From contig JAQOOI010000022.1 in assembly GCA_028554645.1 (NCBI GenBank), forward strand, positions 1,178,001-1,242,000: DNA of 64,000 bases, written 5' to 3'. Positions 39,832 to 51,926 of this stretch are shown in pieces (position 1 is the stretch's first letter; every line of letters starts with the position of its first letter). The translations under genes were made by a program, and so were the position numbers. Source of the DNA: Omphalotus guepiniiformis. Lineage: Eukaryota; Basidiomycota; Agaricomycetes; Agaricales; Omphalotaceae. A model generated the notes under the pieces. That model was given only the letters and a program-made list of their open reading frames with translations, did no database searches and was not told where the DNA came from.

Positions 39832-41044
39832 TCATGAGCGCCTGTCAACTCTGGACCAGCGTCTTTCCATAGCCAATAATGCATCCTCAGCCTCCTGCCT
39901 CAACTTAATTTCTTCGTCTGCTATCTTCTCGGCTTCCATACGTTTATATGATTCCTCTTCAAGCAACACTTCAACAGACCTAAGAGCTGATTTGACCCTC
40001 GAAGATTCTGCATGCGCCAACGCCAGTTGATCAGAAAGCCGAATAGATAATGAAACAGCATCAGAGGCTTGTCGTCGTAGCACCGCTAATTCGCTCTCTA
40101 GCTTGTCGATGGTGCTCGAGCTGTCGTCCGAGTACGGCTGCGTGCGTACTGACGACACGGTACCGGGATATGGTGTTAGGCCAATAAGGGACGACCGACG
40201 ATCGAATGGATGCATTGGTTCATCGTCGCTATCACACATGTCTTCGTCGCGAGAGGCACGACACTCCTCATCGAACGATAGTAGCTCATGACCTTCCAAG
40301 TTCCACTTCACGTTAGTAGACGTTGAAGGCACGTCTTTAGAAAGCTGACCCTGGTGTCTTGCAATAGAGGTGTTCGAAGCGCAGGTTTCAGTGTCCGGCG
40401 TTATTTTGGGATGTTTCGTGGGACGTCCACGCTTGCGAGGGCGCTTGGTACCTGGAGGAGCGGACAGATTCACCGTCCAGTATGATCCAAATCCTGGATC
40501 AGTCACCGGCCGCGGCTGCCGTTCAAAGAGACGGTTAAGGGATAAATGGTGGCGAACAGATTGCTGAATGGTAGAGAGTTCAACAATGACTGTGCGAAAA
40601 CAACAATGGTTTGACTCACCTTCCAAGTGGGGCCGGCAGTTCTATAATACGCGTACTTCGCTTCCATAGCTGCATATATCTCGCGAATAGTAAGTCGCTT
40701 CCGAGGACTGCCTAGTATTGCACAACGTAGAATCACGGGTAGGGTATGTTGCGGTCGACCGTCTGTGTCTGGTAAACAGTCTAAGGAATCCGGACAGTCA
40801 GGATGGGGTTCATGATCAAGATGTTCGGACGCGTCTTCTGCCGCGTAATCGAGGGCTGTATTATCACTAGTAGGAGATTCTGGTGAGGAGGGCGAGTCAC
40901 TATCCACAGAACAATTATTCAGTAAAAGTCTACAAATATCAGAGATTAGCACGGACACGCAACAGAAAGCGAATTGCAGAAAACTGACTTTACAGACTTG
41001 CGACGAACTTCAACAGGATTCAAAAGGTCGCTCAGACTGGACAT
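39832..41044 (-). CDS. Forkhead-domain transcription factor
   Basis: A winged-helix DNA-binding protein of about 365 residues. The start is MSSLSDLLNPVEVRRK, joined to LLLNNCSVDSDSP by an intron whose exact donor is ambiguous. After an acidic region, the forkhead domain reads LPVILRCAILGSPRKRLTIR and EIYAAMEAKYAYYRTAGPTW. An intron interrupts it, and it continues KQSVRHHLSLNRLFERQPRP and GFGSYWTVN. The recognition helix (QSVRHHLSLNRLF) is complete. A basic RPRKRGRPTKH follows, possibly a nuclear signal. The C-terminus is a predicted coiled coil (LESELAVLRRQASD ... EEEIKLRQEAEDALLAMERR). It resembles the smaller fungal FKH proteins without an FHA domain. Targets cannot be named. Confidence 0.9.
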
Positions 41045-41326
41045 TCGGGCAAAGAGAGTTGTTGTTAACCCAAGTTGCTGTGGTTCTTGTAGGTCCAAAT
41101 GTACTTATGTAATCCAGTTGATTGCCCATTGTCCATTGTTCTCAGTTTGACTTTGACAGATCTCCATCAGGGATCTCACCCAATTAGGTTCTTCTTTTTC
41201 TTTTGTTTCATCTGCCGATCCCGCCACACTACAAGTGAAAAAAAATACATGTTGTGCGTGTATCACTCGTCAGTCACAAAGTACACAGAAACGGTCGTAA
41301 TACATATTCATAAACTAGCACTCTAT

Positions 41327-44300
41327 CTAGACACCATACTGATTATAATTAAATGAGTAATGTAAGTCCGGAGCCGTCGTCGGGCCCATTCCATTATGCA
41401 GCCAGTTTTCGGATCCGCCATATGCGCTCAGACCATTTGTTTGTCTAGGAAGCCCGTCTGCATCTACGGAAAGAGGAGGGAATGTGGCATTTGAGGGAGA
41501 CATATGTGGCGTGGGAGATTGACCTGGGCGGGGCCACCACTCATAACCGGGAAAATACGATGTCGATGGCTCAATACCAGGAATATCGAGACCCAGCATG
41601 TGAGCCATCATCCGCGTACTGAGATCTTGCACACCGGTTTCTGACGGTGGGTGAGCCACTTGCTCTTTCTCTGGGACACGGAACGCTTCTCGTTGTAGAT
41701 AGTCAGAGCTCTTCTCCTGCCCAAATGCGTCCTCCGCCTGCCGCTTTGGTCGTTCCACATGCGGCATCTCCGCCTGTTGTGCGTCGAAGCCAAGTTGGAC
41801 ACCTTTCAGCAGATCATGGGCTCGCGATGCACTAGGCCAGAGGAGCTATGGTTTTTTTTTGTCAGATACTGATCGCAAGTACACTAGCATAACTACTGAC
41901 CTCCATCTCTTTCAGCGCAGCCATACATTGATTGAGCCCCTGGGCAGCCTGAACATTGGAAGGGCGCAATGTTACTAAGTCAATTACCAGGTTCAGTCCA
42001 AACCCTGCAGCCTGAAGCGAATACACATACAAGTTAAAAGATGCATGATCCTGTGGGAAACCATTTAGAGCTATGAATGATTACAAACAGAAAAGTACAA
42101 ACCCAGCACTCAGCATGTAAGACGTCAGGAACGGTGAACACCTCTTGAGCGTGAACTTCTCTTTCCAGACTGTCACTGCCGAACATGTCAGCATATGTAG
42201 ATATCTTAAAAACAGCTACCACACCTATTGCACTAAGATGACTAGCTGCACTTTGAGCCAGATCAAAAGCCTTCAATCCTAGAATTGATTTTCGGGAGGT
42301 GAATTCCACCCTGGAAATTGACTATTAGAATGAATTTGCAGAACAAGAAAAGAAACTGTACCCGTTCCAATTCGGGATGCTACAGAACAAGTTTAGAGAG
42401 ACAACATCAGAGTACACGACTGCGACTTACAAAGCCCTGTGAAGCAATAACACAGCGCCCCAATACCTGATATGAACAAACAGGACATGCGGTGGCGGGA
42501 TATTTCGTTTGCTGGTCACATCGTATCTAAGAAAGTCAGGTAGCCCAAGGTACCACTGGTCAAGCCGCGATTCTAACAAGGGTAACATTGAACGACGTGA
42601 AGATCCCTGTTGTGATCGCACAGGATATATCTTGCACACAACTTCTCCCATGATGACAGCTAAAGCCAGATGAGCGAACAAGGACAAACATATTGGAAAA
42701 TGATCTTACAGAGGACAGCTGTGGCTCTGAGAGTAGCCATAGTACGACAAGGTACGGCAGGATAAATGACGTCGATCGAATCCGTAGTCAACGGTTGCCA
42801 TAACTCTCCGTCAGTCTGAAGGCTCAATATATCACAAACACAACAATATGTAGCAAAAACCACGAACCTCATCTACATCTGGAAGGGGAGTATCGAAGTC
42901 CTGTTCGCGAATAAGGATTGGACGACCTGCATAATAGTGAGATACTTTTGCTGAGAGAAGAGGAAAAGACGGTACCCATATACACTGAACCGTATCTGCA
43001 ATAGTAATCCATTACTTCAGCAATGTCGAAAGGAAAATGAACCATGCCATACCGGTCAGCCAGACAACATATCCACCAGATTTGTCGTCGAGTTTGTGTC
43101 TCGTCTTTGGAGAACAAATCGTGTCCATGGTGCTTCCAATGATCAGAGTTGCGATTAAGCCCAAGATCAATAGCCTGGAGAAAGAGAGGAAATGAGCGTT
43201 GTAGGCGAGAATTTTCGGAACCGGCACACCATCCGAACAGCTAAGCCTGCAATGTGGCGTAGTAGTCAGAAACAGTCACCGCTGGTCCAACAATCCGGCT
43301 CACCAATGTAATTCCAGCCTTGCTCCATACTCCCTATACCAAATTCTCGGTACCCAAGCAGTAGAAGTGACTGAACTGTGGAAGGTCGCGATCGATCGTA
43401 TATCTTTGCTGAGGAAGGCATTAGCTGTGATGAATAAAGACAGAAAGAATCAAAGTCTACTGAGGATGAGCCTGGCGCTTTCTAGATATTCGCAACCAGC
43501 TTCCCACAACTTGCCCTTGGGCGGTAAAGGCGTCCCATCATCACAGAAGCGATCGGTGATAGAAAATATACAGAGGAGGAGTAGATTAGTGACTTTCTGA
43601 GAAGACTCCGGTTTGGGTGATGAAGATGAAGAGGGAGTGTTATCCCGTGTTCCAGCTCTGCATATGATGATTAGAGGAGATATTTAAGGTGAAAAATGTG
43701 CTCACCCTGACTTCCTAAAACACGTAAAGCATTAATACCACCACAAGCATCAGAGAATATGAATCTCATACCTAGCCTGATACTCTGACATGAAACGGCT
43801 TTTATGGATGACGGGGAAAACGGGATGTATGTATGTAAAGTAGAGGGCTAAGAGGTGGTCCTGAACATGATACGGGGGCATCGTCACTTCGATTTCATCT
43901 TCTTGTAATATGACAGACTGTTGATCTTTGCTAGGTGGCCACACACGGGCCATTGGCAGTTTCCTAGGTCGCGTTTAGACAAGAATCGTAGATTATGCAT
44001 GAGCTCGCACCATATACCACCTTCCACACGATCATCTGATCTGTTGTCTTTGCTGAGGAGATGGAGACCGCTAGCTTTGCCATGAAAACGTATCTGTCGA
44101 AAAGCGTTAGATACCCAAGAGCTTATGAGCAAGGATCCTACCTCCTGATTCTCTGTAAGTGAAAGTTCACCCATTCCTTCAGTCGCATCTTTCAAGGAGT
44201 CATGATCCTCTCGGTCTAAGGGGGGGAATATAAGAATAAAACAAACACTATCTTTGAACAGCAGAATCACCAGACGTGGGTTCAAAGGTATACATAGCAT

Positions 44301-45277
44301 TCCAATCTGGCTGGCCTTGGGAGTCCAATGGGGAGGAACTATTGAGACGTCGTCTTTGCGCAGCAGGACCATTCACAGAAGAGGAGGAGGCTATATCGTA
44401 AGCGGGAGAAGAGCTCGAAGACGCAAGGTGATTTGACAGATTATCTTGCCATTCCTGCGTAGGAACAATTGATAAACCTCGATCTGCTTAACTATAAGCA
44501 TATCGAAGACCAGTCTAAAAGACAACTAAGTTATTACCTTGACTTATTGAGACCTTTTCCCGAGAAATCCGCGACTGCCTCCGTGATCGTGAGTGGTCAC
44601 GAGCAGGCGAGCTTCCGTTGCTTCTCAGAACAGAGGCAAAAAAATCCTCTTTAGTTGCGCCCTGTGGCTGATAGCGTCTTCCGGAAGGACCCTGGAAACA
44701 GAGGTTAGTACTTCCCCAATATCGTCTACTAAGGTAGCAAACGAACATAAGGACCCGTATCCACCCTCGCGAGTATTTCGCGTGCTAGCTCATCGTGTTG
44801 CAGATCGGCAACGACACTTCTCACACGAGGGTCCGGGCATTGTAGAATGACACCCAATAGCGACTCAACTTGATGCCATCTCTGCTCGATAGCGTGGATG
44901 TAGCCTTTCGGAGGTCCTCTTTTATAGCTCGGTCCTATTATTTCGTGAAGATCTGCATAAACAGCCAGACTTCATGATGACTCACCTAAGAATGTACATG
45001 CTTTTGAAGGCTATGAGCGTGTGATCAGACGTTGAGAACTCGATAAAACTAACCAGTCCCTGCTAACGCACAACTCTTACACGGTGCTCCTTCTTCAGCA
45101 CCGCGCTCACATTTACTTTTGGTTTTTCTACATTGGTCACAAGCTGAACTAAAGTATCAGTAATTAAACCCGAGGGATAGTATGGCAACACTCACCTCGG
45201 CTACTCCTCTTTCTAGACGCTGCTTGAAAGTCGTGAGCGTCACCATCCTCAGAAGGTTCAGAGTCATGCCAATCCAT
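41327..45277 (-). CDS. Zn2Cys6 fungal transcription factor (XlnR-like, Fungal_trans domain)
   Basis: The first ATG gives MDWHDSEPSEDGDAHDFQ, then the binuclear cluster ACDQCRKTKSKCERG ... APCKSCALAGT, with the last Cys (ACTFL) in the next exon. The linker GPSYKRGPPKGYIHAIEQRW and HQVESLLGVILQCPDP is the hallmark of the XlnR-type class in basidiomycetes. The middle homology region includes PPYHVQDHLLALYFTYIHPV and FPVIHKSRFMSEYQ, and further helices run to about 42,000. The C-terminus is polar and ends HYSFNYNQYGV. More than ten short introns are present, so some exon borders are uncertain. Family members regulate plant-polymer or amino-acid metabolism; no target is visible nearby. Confidence 0.88.
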
Positions 45278-45777
45278 CTGAAGGACGGAGGAAGAAGAAG
45301 AAGTGAAAAAATGAACTTGAAACACGCAAAGATGATAGAGTAAAGTAAACGTAGATCACTTATTTGGAAGAAATAATCACAATTTACATTTTACAAAGGC
45401 AAGTCAGGCCAAGCACATGACTTTGGTCGAATCGGGCGTTTCGGACCGATCGATCAGAGCGACATCGGCCTCAAAAATCAGAGCTTTGATCGCATCTCGT
45501 AAAGAGGATGACAAGTGCGATAATCCAGTAGGACTCCTACGCTCCTCGAGCTAAACTCCAGTTCAACCAACTTTCGGTTTCGGTGCTTTGGCATCTCCTT
45601 CAGCAGGGGTTACTCTGTGAAGCTAAGTTCCATTGGGATAGATTGGAAAGGAAATCTGAACTAGAATACAATGCTACCCTACTTATTTGCAGATACGTAA
45701 CACACTGCCATGGTCGTTTGGCGGCTGGTAAGTAAATTGATATGTGGTGATTGAGACGGTTGTTCACGCCCTCATTC
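45278..45777. other. Spacer between Zn2Cys6 factor and NIPSNAP genes
   Basis: 500 bases with the promoter of the transcription factor at one side and the 3' end of the NipSnap gene at the other. On the minus strand, a short reading (VTPAEGDAKAPKPKVG, ending about 45,563) could be spliced to a 10-codon ATG exon, but this gives only 26 residues and is not called. No other element seen. Confidence 0.35.
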
Positions 45778-47045
45778 TCACTTGAGAGGACTATAAGATA
45801 GTGGAGTAAGAATGAACGAGTCCATCGACTTCGCTAGTTGTGCCGTCTATAAAGAAAACTATCGGTACAACGCATGGTCAGGGTCAGTCGAAAAGAGTAT
45901 GTACCTTATTCACAGTCTCTGCCCAGCCGTCGATCTGCCACGCTCTCTCTCTTGTCTCCTTGCGGCTTTCCAGGTTCCTGCAAAACGGGCTCTAGATCTT
46001 TAGATTATATTTGTAAGCGGTCCTGGCTCACGGATATTGCCACATATGGTGCACTTGATGCAATCGGCCAACTTGCGAGAACCACGCTCCTACGGGCTCA
46101 ACGAATTTTCTCCGAGCGTCGATCCCTCTGCGCCTTCAAATATCAAGTGAGTTCGGCAAATTCAACAGTTTGAATGGTTAAGCTTACCAAGCATTCTCCC
46201 ATTCCAGAAGTGTTCCAGGGATGAGCTGGTAACTACGCAGCTCAAAAACGCCACCTTGTGCACGCGGTGGAGCGGTGGGGAAGAACGCGAACTCTTGGTT
46301 GAGCTGCGAAGTGCGCGAATTTATGAAAGGCAGCATAGCTTCATAAGCTTGGAGGTGCTGTGTGTATCAGTCAGCGCAGTGCAGACTGTGCAAATGTAGA
46401 AACACGCCTCAGAGGTCTTCACGAGCTGAGTTGTCTTGTCATAACCTCCGTAGTTCTCGTATTCAAGAATGTGGAAGAAGGTATCCTGTTCTCCGATAAG
46501 CGTCTCCCAGCTTCCTGTCAGTTTGACGTGCATTTCCGAATCATCTTTGATTCCAGAATAGTACCTCTCACTGAAATCGTCGGGTCACCAGAATTCCTGA
46601 GATGGTGGCACCACTCACGCTGCCTTCTTGTACTCCTCAGTTTTTTCGGGCTTCACTCGATGGACTACACGGGGATCGTCAACGTGCTGCTAATGGGGAA
46701 AATGGGACATACACACTTTCAAACCCATGAACGTATTTGCCACGACCGACCAGTCGAGAATGCTTGAACACCTGTCAGAATGACTGTGCTGCTAAGCTAC
46801 GAAAGCATACAATACCTAGGAAGAATCAGAAAGTGTTGGAATTGCAAGGAAAGTATCATACCTGAAGAACCTCAAGTTCTCCGTCCCTCCTAGCCTCTGG
46901 GGAACCGTGCAGGAAAGACTGCGAGCGAATAGAGGTGATATGGGCACTTACTCGGAGCAGCGTTAATAAGTGGAATCACCTGCACGGATATAGGTCTCCT
47001 AGACGCCAGGGAGACAATATTCTTCGAAGAGCGGAGAGAAAGCAT
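45778..47045 (-). CDS. NipSnap-family mitochondrial protein
   Basis: The start MLSLRSSKNIVSLASRRPIS is Arg/Ser-rich without acids, a typical mitochondrial presequence. A small exon encodes PQRLGGTENLRFFR. The first NIPSNAP ferredoxin-like repeat includes LTGSWETLIGEQDTFFHILE and YENYGGYDKTTQLV, and then FINSRTSQLNQEFAFFPTAP. The second repeat reads GVFELRSYQLIPGTLLEWEN, GAWFSQVGRLHQVHHMWQYP and AWQIDGWAETVN, ending TAQLAKSMDSFILTPLSYSP and LK. About seven short introns split the gene. Animal NIPSNAPs mark damaged mitochondria for mitophagy; the fungal role is unclear. It is notable, but maybe coincidental, that an Nbr1 receptor lies about 10 kb away. Confidence 0.88.
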
Positions 47046-47458
47046 AGCTGGTGGGCGTTGGTTGCAAGTGAATTGTCTCGTTTTGAGCCTGCTGTTACTG
47101 TGACGTAAGCGGGGTTCTTCAGAAAACCGCACAATCACCGGCCCGCCAAGTATTCAACTGCAACTTCCAAGTTCAAAACTGACATGGGTCCAATTGGCAC
47201 TATATAGGTCATATGTTTATTCCATTTACATACTATCACTCTGCCGGATCAATAATATGACAATCTGTTCGCTCCACGAACAAAGATCTCATGAATACAC
47301 CACCTCTCTGAAATTTCTGTTTGCAAGACAAATCGCAACTGTAGCCTACCCTTGACACTCAGAGCAGACGTCATGTCGATGCTGCACTCTTGTAGCGGTG
47401 AGGGTGTTATGACTGCGCATCGAATTTCACCATCGGATGGCAGCTATGTGATCATGAG
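47046..47458. other. Spacer upstream of NIPSNAP gene
   Basis: 413 bases between the NipSnap start and the 3' end of the glycosyltransferase-like gene. It holds the NipSnap promoter and little else. No open frame with support. Confidence 0.35.
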
Positions 47459-49073
47459 TTATTGTAATTTGCAATGGTCGGATGCACCTACCCATTGTCC
47501 TGAGTGTAAAGATTCGAAGACAGAACTTTTCAAGACCAACTCGGCAGTCGGATCTACCAGAACGACAAGCTCCAGAGCAGTCCAAGTTGAAGGTACTGTC
47601 CTGAAAAGATCTAATCGGAAAAAATCTCCTTTTCGTACACCTGACACCGACTTGTAGGCAGTAGAACTTTTTGCTGTGAGAACTTGCCACACACCTCTTG
47701 ATATGCAAAACGCAGTATCCACGCGCCCGTCCACTGCATGCGACGGCGGACGAAGAAGATACTGGTCTTTGTCCGCCTCGTTGATCATACTCAATGTTTG
47801 CATTTCCTTTTCCAGCAACAGCGTAGCAGAGGGAACTTCTATCTCTAGTGCTGGGAGAAGCGACACAGAGGTCTCAAAAACGCAAGGTGATCCGACGCAA
47901 GGTGTACGGTGACTCGATGGAAGTGCGGAGTCCTCGAATGACACGAAAGGAGGACTGTCAGGCGAAATCCAAGAGTCATTGTCGTGGCCAGCTAATTTGT
48001 CAAGAAATTCAGCCGCTCGGATCTGGAGGATGACTGGAGTGTTAGTCAATCTTGAGTGTGATGGGCTACTTACTATATGTCTCTTGTTCCTCTCGTCTCC
48101 TTCTAAACCCTGAGTGAAAGGTTGTCCACCACCAAGTTCGATTCCCTGGTCAAACCAAACCTCCGGGAAAACATTGGCTAGGAGGGCATAGTAATTGTCT
48201 GCCATTCTCATTTCTTCGTCAGATGCATCGAGATACGCCATGAGTGACAGAAAATCCCTGGCTTGCGATCTCTTGATGAAAGAACCGTGTCCTAACCACG
48301 CAAAGGCAGAGTGAACATTGGACCCCACACGTATACGCTTGAGTTGACTGGAGAAAGCTTCATGAGGTGGTAACAAATAGATACCGGACCGTGAGGATTC
48401 AGAGAAACTGGAACGAAGAGCGTGTATAATCTCCGGGAGAACAAGATAATCATCATCCTACCAAAATAGTTGTGTATACAAGGTAAATGAAAAATGAAAA
48501 GGTGTTGAACGTACTTGGATGAAACAGAACGGGGTGTCCGCTTCCGCGCAAGACAAGAATCGAGCTTGAAAATATATATTGGACGGTGAATTGAATATTT
48601 TTATTCTATCACCCGAACACGCAGAAAAGTCCTGAGCTCGAAATTGATGAGAGTACAAGCCAGCGACAGGAATGAAGCCAGACTTCTTTAGAAACTTGAT
48701 TAGGACTGTTATTCCATACATGAATGGCAGCGATAGTATCCTCAAGGAGCGGATCACATAGTAGTGACACTATCCTAACGACATTAGGAAACCTAGACCA
48801 GTTGAGCAGAACAGCAGTTGTATCTGCAGTCCTCTTCTTGGAAGGAGAGAACACGGGTCTTGTTAAGGACGTTTTTGATGGATGAAGATATGAAGCAGGA
48901 AGAGAAGCAATGGGTTGAGATAGAGTCGACTTCTGAGTGAATCTATTGAACAGAAAGGCCAGAAGAAACGCAAAGACGAGCACGAAGAACGACGACCTCA
49001 GGTGGTACATCATGAATGCAGACAGACCACCGAATGTGAGAAACCATTCAAACTCTAATGACACCGCTGACAT
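47459..49073 (-). CDS. Type II membrane glycosyltransferase-like protein (GT64/exostosin-like)
   Basis: Predicted Golgi enzyme of roughly 490 residues. From MSAVSLEFEWFLTF, an N-terminal anchor reads MMYHLRSSFFVLVFAFLLAF and LFNRF. The luminal domain opens TADTTAVLLNWSRFPNVVRI and AAIHVWNNSPN, a pattern seen in GT64-like and related nucleotide-sugar transferases. The metal motif is FCFIQDDDYLVLPEI, where DDD falls just after an intron (donor near 48,512). SAFAWLGHGSFIKRSQARDF and MADNYYALLANVFPEVW follow. The C-terminal 150 residues look beta-rich and have no clear match. The next in-frame ATG (49,013) is an alternative start. Donor and acceptor sugars cannot be told from sequence. Divergent from the molybdenum-cofactor gene. 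Confidence 0.6.
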
Positions 49074-49144
49074 GCGAGCGTCTCCATCGCTGTTTTGTGC
49101 ATATATAAGATCCAATTCTGTGTCATGCCATTCTATTACTTCCA
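49074..49144. promoter_or_regulatory. 71-base divergent gap between glycosyltransferase-like and MOCS1-type genes
   Basis: If the preferred ATGs are right, only 71 bases separate the two divergent starts. It contains TGCATATATAAGATCC near 49,097-49,112, a TATA-like word. Transcripts probably overlap, or the true glycosyltransferase start is the later ATG at 49,013. Confidence 0.4.
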
Positions 49145-51362
49145 ATGAAGCCCATTTCTTCAATACCTCGCTGTCGGTTTAGCCTATGTCAGCATCGCAC
49201 TTATGCTGTCAGTGCTGCCAATACCGCAGGAGATAGTTTGACACTGAAACGTTCTGCACAGGCTAAGATCCAAGTACACATGTGTTCTGCCTAGTCATTA
49301 AGCAGAATAAAAATAGGCTAAGATTGAGGCAATAGATCAAGCTAGACCCTTCTCTCAGGCCTTGATTGATTCCTATAAACGACGCCATGACTATCTGCGC
49401 ATATCTCTTACTGAGAGGTGTAATTTACGATGTGAGTCTGGCCCCTTTGCTTCAACTTATTGTGATTGATTCTGATTTCACAGGTTTCTACTGTATGCCC
49501 AGCGAAGGAATAGAGCTGACACCAGACAGCAAAATCCTCACCAACGATGAAATACTGCGGCTCGCAGAGCTATTCGTGAAAGCAGGGGTTACAAAGATAC
49601 GCCTCACCGGGGGCGAGCCGACAGTTCGTAAAGGAATAGGCAACATCATTGGTATGCAACGTCTTTGATACAAGGAAGACTATCAGCACTCACTATTGTG
49701 CAGCTGGTATCAATCAACTACGACCGTACGGCCTCAAATCTATCGCTATGACCAGCAATGGGTTAGCTCTGCACAGAAAATTGCCAGAATTTATTGACAA
49801 TGGCCTCACGCACCTCAATCTAAGGTCACCCCTTTCGGACGCTCTATAAAATGACGCTTACATTCGATCGACAGCCTGGATACCCTGGATCCTTTCAAAT
49901 TCGAGTTCATGACAAAACGGAGAGGCCACGACGCTGTCCTCAAAACGCTAGATACTGCTCTTGCATCTCCTCGCCTCCAATCTGTCAAGTTAAACGTTGT
50001 AGTTGTCAAAGGTCTCAATGACACCGAGATCTATGACTTTGTAGAAATGACAAAAGGTCGACCACTGTCTGTACGGTTCATAGAATTCATGCCCTTCACA
50101 GGTAAACATACTTCCTAGTTTAGCTTCTTAATGGCTAACCATCTCTCTTTAGGTAATAAATGGAACAAGGCCAAAATGGTGCCATCCTCCGTGTTGTTAG
50201 ATGGCATATCTGCTCGATATCCCGGAGTCGCTCGAGTTTCCGACGAAATGAACGATACTGCTCGTTCATGGCGTATTCCTGGATATAGCGGGTCCTTCGG
50301 TTTTATAAGCAGCATGTCAGATCACTTTTGCTCTACCTGCAACCGACTCAGAATAACAGCGGACGGGCAGATCAAGGTGAACATCATCGTTCCTATCTGC
50401 GCTGCCTTGTACTGACTAGGTTGTGCAAGGTCTGCTTGTTCGACGCAAAGGAAGTGTCTTTGCGTGACGAAATTCGGAAAGGCGCCACTGATTCCGATCT
50501 TCTACAAATCATCGGGTTGGCAGTGTCCGGGAAGCAGGAGAAACATCTTCAGATGGAAGATATAGATGTTATATCAAATCGCCCGATGATACTAATTGGC
50601 GGTTAAGTGCTCTTTTCTTGCTTACTGTACTTGCGTTCTATGTTTCGTTACTTTCAAATTGATACCTTCGCTATAGGTTCTAAAGCGAATGATTCTCGCT
50701 CACTGTCATGGATCACTGGAAGAAGGTGTGCTACACCCCCATATACACCCCCATACCGGTCGCTTCCAGTTCCCCGACCCCACTCTCGCATGTATTCAAC
50801 TTCTCGATTGTCACACCTCGATGAACATGGCCGCGCGTCCATGGTCGATGTTTCCGAGAAATCAATCACCCAGCGTACCGCTACCGCTGAGGGTCGCATC
50901 TTCATTACACCCCTTGCATACGAGCTAGTCACCTCGAATTATCCTTCCGAGAGCTCTAGGCCTACGGACAAGGCTCAAATGAAAACACTCCGTAAAGGAG
51001 ACGCCCTGACAGTTGCCCAACTTGCAGCAATTATGGGATCGAAACGGACAGCAGATCTCATCCCTCTTTGTCACCCGATTCCCTTGACAAATGTAGCAGT
51101 CACTCTGACGCCCGAGATAGTCTCATCTTCCAAAAGTTTAGCGAGTTCTCTGCACCACAGTATACTATGCCGTGCTACAATCACTTGCGAGGGAAAGACT
51201 GGCGTAGAGATGGAAGCGCTGACCGCGGTCTCTGTGGGGTTGTTGACTGTATGGGATATGCTCAAAGCCGTGGCGGGCAAGGATATGATGATTGGTGACA
51301 TTGTCGTATCGAGCAAGTCAGGTGGTAGAAGTGGTGATTGGGTCAGGACATCGCAAAGCTAG
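49145..51362 (+). CDS. Molybdenum cofactor biosynthesis MoaA-MoaC fusion (MOCS1 / cnxABC type)
   Basis: One spliced reading frame joins both enzymes that turn GTP into cyclic pyranopterin monophosphate. Exon 1 encodes [20 protein letters not shown], a basic, acid-free mitochondrial presequence. The radical-SAM MoaA part reads [20 protein letters not shown]; the CxxxCxxC cluster is split by an intron (T plus GT). [23 protein letters not shown] and [20 protein letters not shown] (second iron-sulfur Cys set) follow, but the part ends MILIGG rather than the usual double Gly terminus alone, because an intron joins it to MoaC. The MoaC part shows [30 protein letters not shown] and [20 protein letters not shown], then [15 protein letters not shown]. 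Fungal cnxABC is likewise bifunctional. All catalytic motifs are present. Confidence 0.93.
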
Positions 51363-51410
51363 TAGAGATAGACTAGGTTGCATTGAGGGGCTACACGAGC
51401 ATATATCGCG

Positions 51411-51926
51411 ATGTTTTTCACGTTGCATGTGGATAATATAGGGGCAGTTGTGGGGTCAGACTACCTCGAACATGTTATTCCCCTGTTTCTTCATGATTTG
51501 TCGACCTGTAAGGGTCCCTCGAAACTCGGTACCTTAGTCGACAATCTCAGCACGGAGATTGGTCTCGCTCGTTTCGATGCATTGATCACTCTTGGCCAGG
51601 GGATTGGTTATTCGACCAAGGTAATGGAATCGCAGACTCCGAGTATTGACCAGATTCAAGTTCGAATAAGATGTTGCACTCTTTCTCCAGTGAATTACTT
51701 TGTGAACATTGTACACCCTCCGATGTGCCCGTGCCTCGCTCAGGTTCACGTACATATATTCAATGAAGCCGATGAAAACATTTGCTCTGATTTAGCTCCG
51801 TACAAAGTCAGAAAGCTTCCCAGCTATCTCGTTATCAACGATCCGCGCTACTTCTTTGCCCTAATACAGATAGGATTAGTAACGCGACGGAAGCTGCTAG
51901 TCGCAGACGTACATCGTGCAATCTAA
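51411..51926 (+). CDS. Hypothetical protein downstream of the MoaA-MoaC gene
   Basis: Not recognised. The frame starts MFFTLHVDNIGAVVGSDYLE 48 bases after the preceding stop and is open for 171 codons. An in-phase intron of about 89 bases (donor GTTCGAATAA, acceptor GCTCAG near 51,743) could be removed to join QIQ to VHVHIFNEADENICSD, which reads better than the Cys/Pro-rich retained version. The C-terminus is KLPSYLVINDPRYFFALIQI and GLVTRRKLLVADVHRAI. No signal peptide or membrane span. The close spacing could mean a separate tandem gene or read-through transcript; it may also be a chance frame. Confidence 0.35.
   Translation: MFFTLHVDNIGAVVGSDYLEHVIPLFLHDLSTCKGPSKLGTLVDNLSTEIGLARFDALITLGQGIGYSTKVMESQTPSIDQIQVRIRCCTLSPVNYFVNIVHPPMCPCLAQVHVHIFNEADENICSDLAPYKVRKLPSYLVINDPRYFFALIQIGLVTRRKLLVADVHRAI

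Noticed and set aside
45560..45715. Possible tiny gene on the minus strand ending VTPAEGDAKAPKPKVG
   Set aside because: Only 26 codons after one speculative intron, with no recognised family; could equally be chance.
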